The notes beneath the pieces are model-generated. The model ran no database searches, was not told the DNA's origin, and was given only the letters and a program-made list of their open reading frames with translations. DNA of 15,370 nucleotides from Arcobacteraceae bacterium. GTDB lineage: Bacteria; Campylobacterota; Campylobacteria; Campylobacterales; Arcobacteraceae. The stretch is from assembly GCA_023229945.1 (NCBI GenBank), contig JALNYH010000035.1, forward strand, positions 1 to 15,370. Direction: 5' to 3'. Positions 13,512 to 15,370 of the stretch are shown one piece after another (positions within the stretch are counted from its first letter, which is position 1; every line of letters starts with the position of its first letter). The translations under genes and the position numbers were made by a program.

Positions 13512-14441
13512 ATGAAAAAAATAGGTTTTATTTTCCCTGGACAAGGAAGTCAAAGTGTAGGTATGGGTAGAGAGTTTTTTGAAAACTCTCCCCTTGCAGT
13601 TGAAATGATATCAAACGCTTCAAAAAGACTTGGTATTGATTTTGAAGAGTTACTTTTTACTCAAAACGATAATTTAGAACAAACTCAATTTACTCAGCCA
13701 GCTATTTTATTAGTAAGTGCTATCGCAAATGCAATTTTCAAATCACATTGTAATATTGTTCCAACTTTTTCATTAGGACACTCTTTAGGTGAATTTAGTG
13801 CATTAGTTAGTGTTGGGGCAATAGATTATCTAGATGCTATCGAACTTGTAAATAAGCGTGGGCTTTTTATGAGCGAAGCATGTTCTGGAGCAGGGGCAGG
13901 TATGATGGCACTTCTTGGTCTTGAAGACAAGATAGTGGAAGAAATTTGTGAGACTCAAAGAAGTGAAGGCAAAAAAGTTTGGCCAGCAAATTATAATATA
14001 GATGGTCAGTTGGTTCTTGCTGGGTTAAAAGCTGATTTAGAATCCCTCGTAGATGTCTTCAAAAGTGCTGGTGCAAAAAGAGCAATAGTTCTTAATATGT
14101 CAGTAGCAAGTCATTGTCCTTTATTAGTAAGTGCAGTACAACCACTTGAGGATGAATTAAATAAGTATTTAAAAGATGAGTTCTTAGCTCCTGTAGTATC
14201 AAATGTAACTACTAATGAATATAACACAAAAGAAATTGCAATAAAACTTTTAGCAGAACAATTAACAAAACCAGTATTATATAAGCAGTCAATTGTTAAA
14301 TATGATGGATTGGTAGATTGTTTTATAGAATTTGGAAATGGTGCAGTATTAAAAGGTTTGAATAAAAAATTAACAACACCTACATATAATGTCAATAATA
14401 TGGAGACATTAAATGCAGTTTTGGAGGCTATAAATGCTTAA
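13512..14441 (+). CDS. fabD: Malonyl-CoA--acyl carrier protein transacylase FabD
   Basis: Transfers malonyl from CoA to acyl carrier protein, feeding type II fatty-acid synthesis. The 309 residues match the family length. Visible motifs: FPGQGSQ (8-14), the nucleophile elbow GHSLGEFSAL (89-98, Ser91), the malonate-binding arginine in KRGLFM (R116), ANYNIDGQLVLAG (159-171) and the catalytic histidine in SVASHCPL (His201). AGAGG precedes the ATG by 6 bases (13501-13506). It overlaps mtn by 8 bases. Confidence 0.98.
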   Translation: MKKIGFIFPGQGSQSVGMGREFFENSPLAVEMISNASKRLGIDFEELLFTQNDNLEQTQFTQPAILLVSAIANAIFKSHCNIVPTFSLGHSLGEFSALVSVGAIDYLDAIELVNKRGLFMSEACSGAGAGMMALLGLEDKIVEEICETQRSEGKKVWPANYNIDGQLVLAGLKADLESLVDVFKSAGAKRAIVLNMSVASHCPLLVSAVQPLEDELNKYLKDEFLAPVVSNVTTNEYNTKEIAIKLLAEQLTKPVLYKQSIVKYDGLVDCFIEFGNGAVLKGLNKKLTTPTYNVNNMETLNAVLEAINA

Positions 14442-15126
14442 ACTTGCTATTATGGGTGCAATGGAAGAAGAAATTGAGCCGTTATTGGCTAATTTTTCTA
14501 ATATCAAAGTTACAGAATTTGCAAACAATAAATATTATGAAGTTAATTATAACGGAATAGATATAGTTATAGCATATAGTAAAATAGGAAAAGTATTTGC
14601 AAGTTTAACTGCAACTACTATGATTGAAAAATTTGGATGTAATAAACTATTATTTAGTGGAGTTGCAGGTGCAATCAATCCATCACTTAAAATTGGTGAT
14701 TTGATAGTTGCAACAAAACTTTGTCAACATGATTTAGATATCACAGCTTTTGGACACCCCTTTGGATATGTTCCAGGTGGTGCTGTATATATAGAAGCAA
14801 ATAAAGAACTTATTCAAATTGCTTCTGAAGTTGCTATTGATAAAAAAATCAAACTTCAAGAAGGCATCATAGCTACTGGTGATCAATTTGTAGCTAATGA
14901 AGAGAGAAAAAACTGGATAGGTAGTACATTTAAAGCTGATGCTTTAGAAATGGAAGGTGCTAGCGTTGCAGTTGTTTGTAATGCATTAGATGTTCCTTTT
15001 TTAATTTTAAGATCAATAAGTGATAGTGCTGATATGGATGCTGGATTTAGTTTTGATGAATTTTTGAAAAGTTCTGCTTCTAGATCAGCAGAATTCATTA
15101 TAGAAGTAGTAAAAAGATTAAAATAG
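14434..15126 (+). CDS. mtn: MTA/SAH nucleosidase (Pfs family, possible aminofutalosine hydrolase)
   Basis: Cleaves adenine from 5'-methylthioadenosine and S-adenosylhomocysteine. In Campylobacterota, related enzymes also hydrolyse aminofutalosine in the futalosine route to menaquinone (MqnB activity); the sequence alone cannot tell which role dominates. The 230 residues show MGAMEEEIEPLL (7-18, catalytic E13), FSGVAGAINPSLKIGDL (74-90), ATGDQF (147-152), EMEGASVA (172-179, E174) and RSISDSAD (193-200, catalytic D197), which correspond to E12, E174 and D197 of E. coli. GGAGG (14423-14427) precedes the ATG, inside fabD, so translation is probably coupled. Followed by a terminator. Confidence 0.96.
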   Translation: MLKLAIMGAMEEEIEPLLANFSNIKVTEFANNKYYEVNYNGIDIVIAYSKIGKVFASLTATTMIEKFGCNKLLFSGVAGAINPSLKIGDLIVATKLCQHDLDITAFGHPFGYVPGGAVYIEANKELIQIASEVAIDKKIKLQEGIIATGDQFVANEERKNWIGSTFKADALEMEGASVAVVCNALDVPFLILRSISDSADMDAGFSFDEFLKSSASRSAEFIIEVVKRLK

Positions 15127-15157
15127 TTTTGTTTTTTATCTTATATATTATCTTTTT

Positions 15158-15189
15158 AAAAGGGTGTGGGTGACTCCACACCCTTTTTT
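15158..15189 (+). terminator. Intrinsic terminator after mtn
   Basis: Inverted repeat AAAAGGGTGTGG (15158-15169) and CCACACCCTTTT (15176-15187) form a 12-base stem with a 6-base loop, running into six T in all (15184-15189). It is a strong rho-independent terminator for the + strand. The A-rich left arm gives a modest T-run on the other strand too. It is the only convincing terminator I saw in the window. Confidence 0.93.
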
Positions 15190-15283
15190 GATTATTTTTT
15201 CTAGATTTTTGATTATTTTTAATATGTTTCGAATAAAAATTAGAAAAAATTTAAAATTTAAGTAAAATTTAAGCGTAAACCCC

Positions 15284-15312
15284 TTGACAAAGTAGGAATT
15301 TTCTATTATAAT
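15284..15312 (+). promoter_or_regulatory. Strong sigma70 promoter, probably for an rRNA operon
   Basis: TTGACA (15284-15289) and TATAAT (15307-15312) are both perfect consensus hexamers with a 17-base spacer, unusual for Campylobacterota where the -35 box is often poorly kept. A/T-rich sequence from about 15234 to 15275 could act as an UP element. The bases after the -10 (TCCCGTCC, 15313-15320) are GC-rich in this AT-rich context, as in stringently controlled rRNA promoters. The target gene lies beyond the right edge. Confidence 0.9.
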
Positions 15313-15320
15313 TCCCGTCC

Positions 15321-15370
15321 AATTTGAGTGACACACGAAAGTTTGAAACTACGAATTAGTTCTTTAAAAT
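15321..15370 (+). other. Leader of the downstream transcript with boxA-like element
   Basis: The predicted transcript start is near 15319-15321. TAGTTCTTTAAAA (15357-15369) resembles the boxA antitermination element (E. coli TGCTCTTTAACA) that binds NusB-NusE in rRNA leaders. An 11-base near-palindrome AGTTTGAAACT (15340-15350) lies upstream. Together with the promoter this points to an rRNA operon starting just outside the window; 16S sequence itself is not present. A tRNA or other stable RNA is the alternative. Confidence 0.6.

Noticed and set aside
13293..13553. His-rich frame on the - strand, and a Val-rich + strand frame at 13299-13511
   Set aside because: Both mirror the Gly/Cys/His-rich codons of the SlyD tail in other frames; the apparent His richness is the complement of GGT/GTG-type codons.
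15148..15336. 62-codon - strand frame across the terminator and rRNA-type promoter
   Set aside because: It is low-complexity Lys/Ile/Phe from AT-rich DNA and overlaps a strong terminator and promoter, so it is not a gene.
1..15370. A hidden defence system, mobile element, CRISPR array or novel gene cassette
   Set aside because: Every gene-sized stretch is accounted for by a recognised housekeeping family; gaps are at most 81 bases except the 244 bases at the end, which hold the terminator and promoter. I saw no direct-repeat array, terminal inverted repeats or transposase/integrase motifs.

Overview
The window is an AT-rich (roughly 30% GC), gene-dense stretch of bacterial chromosome with every recognisable gene on the + strand. 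The gene content and order (fmt, birA, parA, parB, then an F1Fo ATP synthase cluster that begins with two b-type subunits and lacks the a and c subunit genes, then tolQ-tolR-tolA-tolB-pal-cpoB, slyD, fabD, mtn) is what I associate with Campylobacterota (Epsilonproteobacteria), most likely an Arcobacter-like member. The Pal protein, with its EGNTDEWGTDEYN signature, points the same way. The genus is an inference and was not tested.

Layout. Positions 1-187 hold the 3' end of fmt (methionyl-tRNA formyltransferase). birA (168-836) starts at a TTG inside fmt and overlaps parA by 4 bases. parA and parB (833-2475) are the chromosome-segregation pair. After an 81-base gap with a plausible promoter come atpF', atpF, atpH, atpA, atpG, atpD and atpC (2557-8286), encoding the b', b, delta, alpha, gamma, beta and epsilon subunits. 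Ten bases later the Tol-Pal envelope genes begin: tolQ, tolR, tolA, tolB (8297-11277), a 76-base spacer with two tandem hairpins, then pal and cpoB (11354-12861). slyD (12887-13501), fabD (13512-14441) and mtn (14434-15126) follow. A strong intrinsic terminator (15158-15189) closes the series. The last ~90 bases hold a near-perfect sigma70 promoter and a boxA-like leader, which probably drives a ribosomal RNA operon lying just beyond the right edge.

How the genes work together. The atp genes make the F1 head plus the peripheral stalk; the membrane rotor/stator genes atpB and atpE must be elsewhere. TolQ, TolR and TolA form the inner-membrane motor that uses the proton-motive force, linked through TolB to the lipoprotein Pal and tuned by CpoB, to keep the outer membrane attached during division. 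The rest is housekeeping: initiator tRNA formylation, biotin attachment, origin segregation, metal-linked protein folding, fatty-acid initiation and S-adenosylhomocysteine recycling. Many junctions overlap or are under 15 bases, and I saw no terminator before 15158, so read-through across large parts is likely.

I found no mobile element, CRISPR array, phage gene or unknown gene cassette. I do not think this window holds an undescribed system. The points most worth checking are small: the tolB-pal spacer with two hairpins and a tiny open frame, a serine in BirA where the E. coli enzyme has Arg118, a 9-A tract in birA, the Cys/His-rich SlyD tail, a DELSEAD variant in AtpD, and the rrn-type promoter with a GC-rich discriminator.
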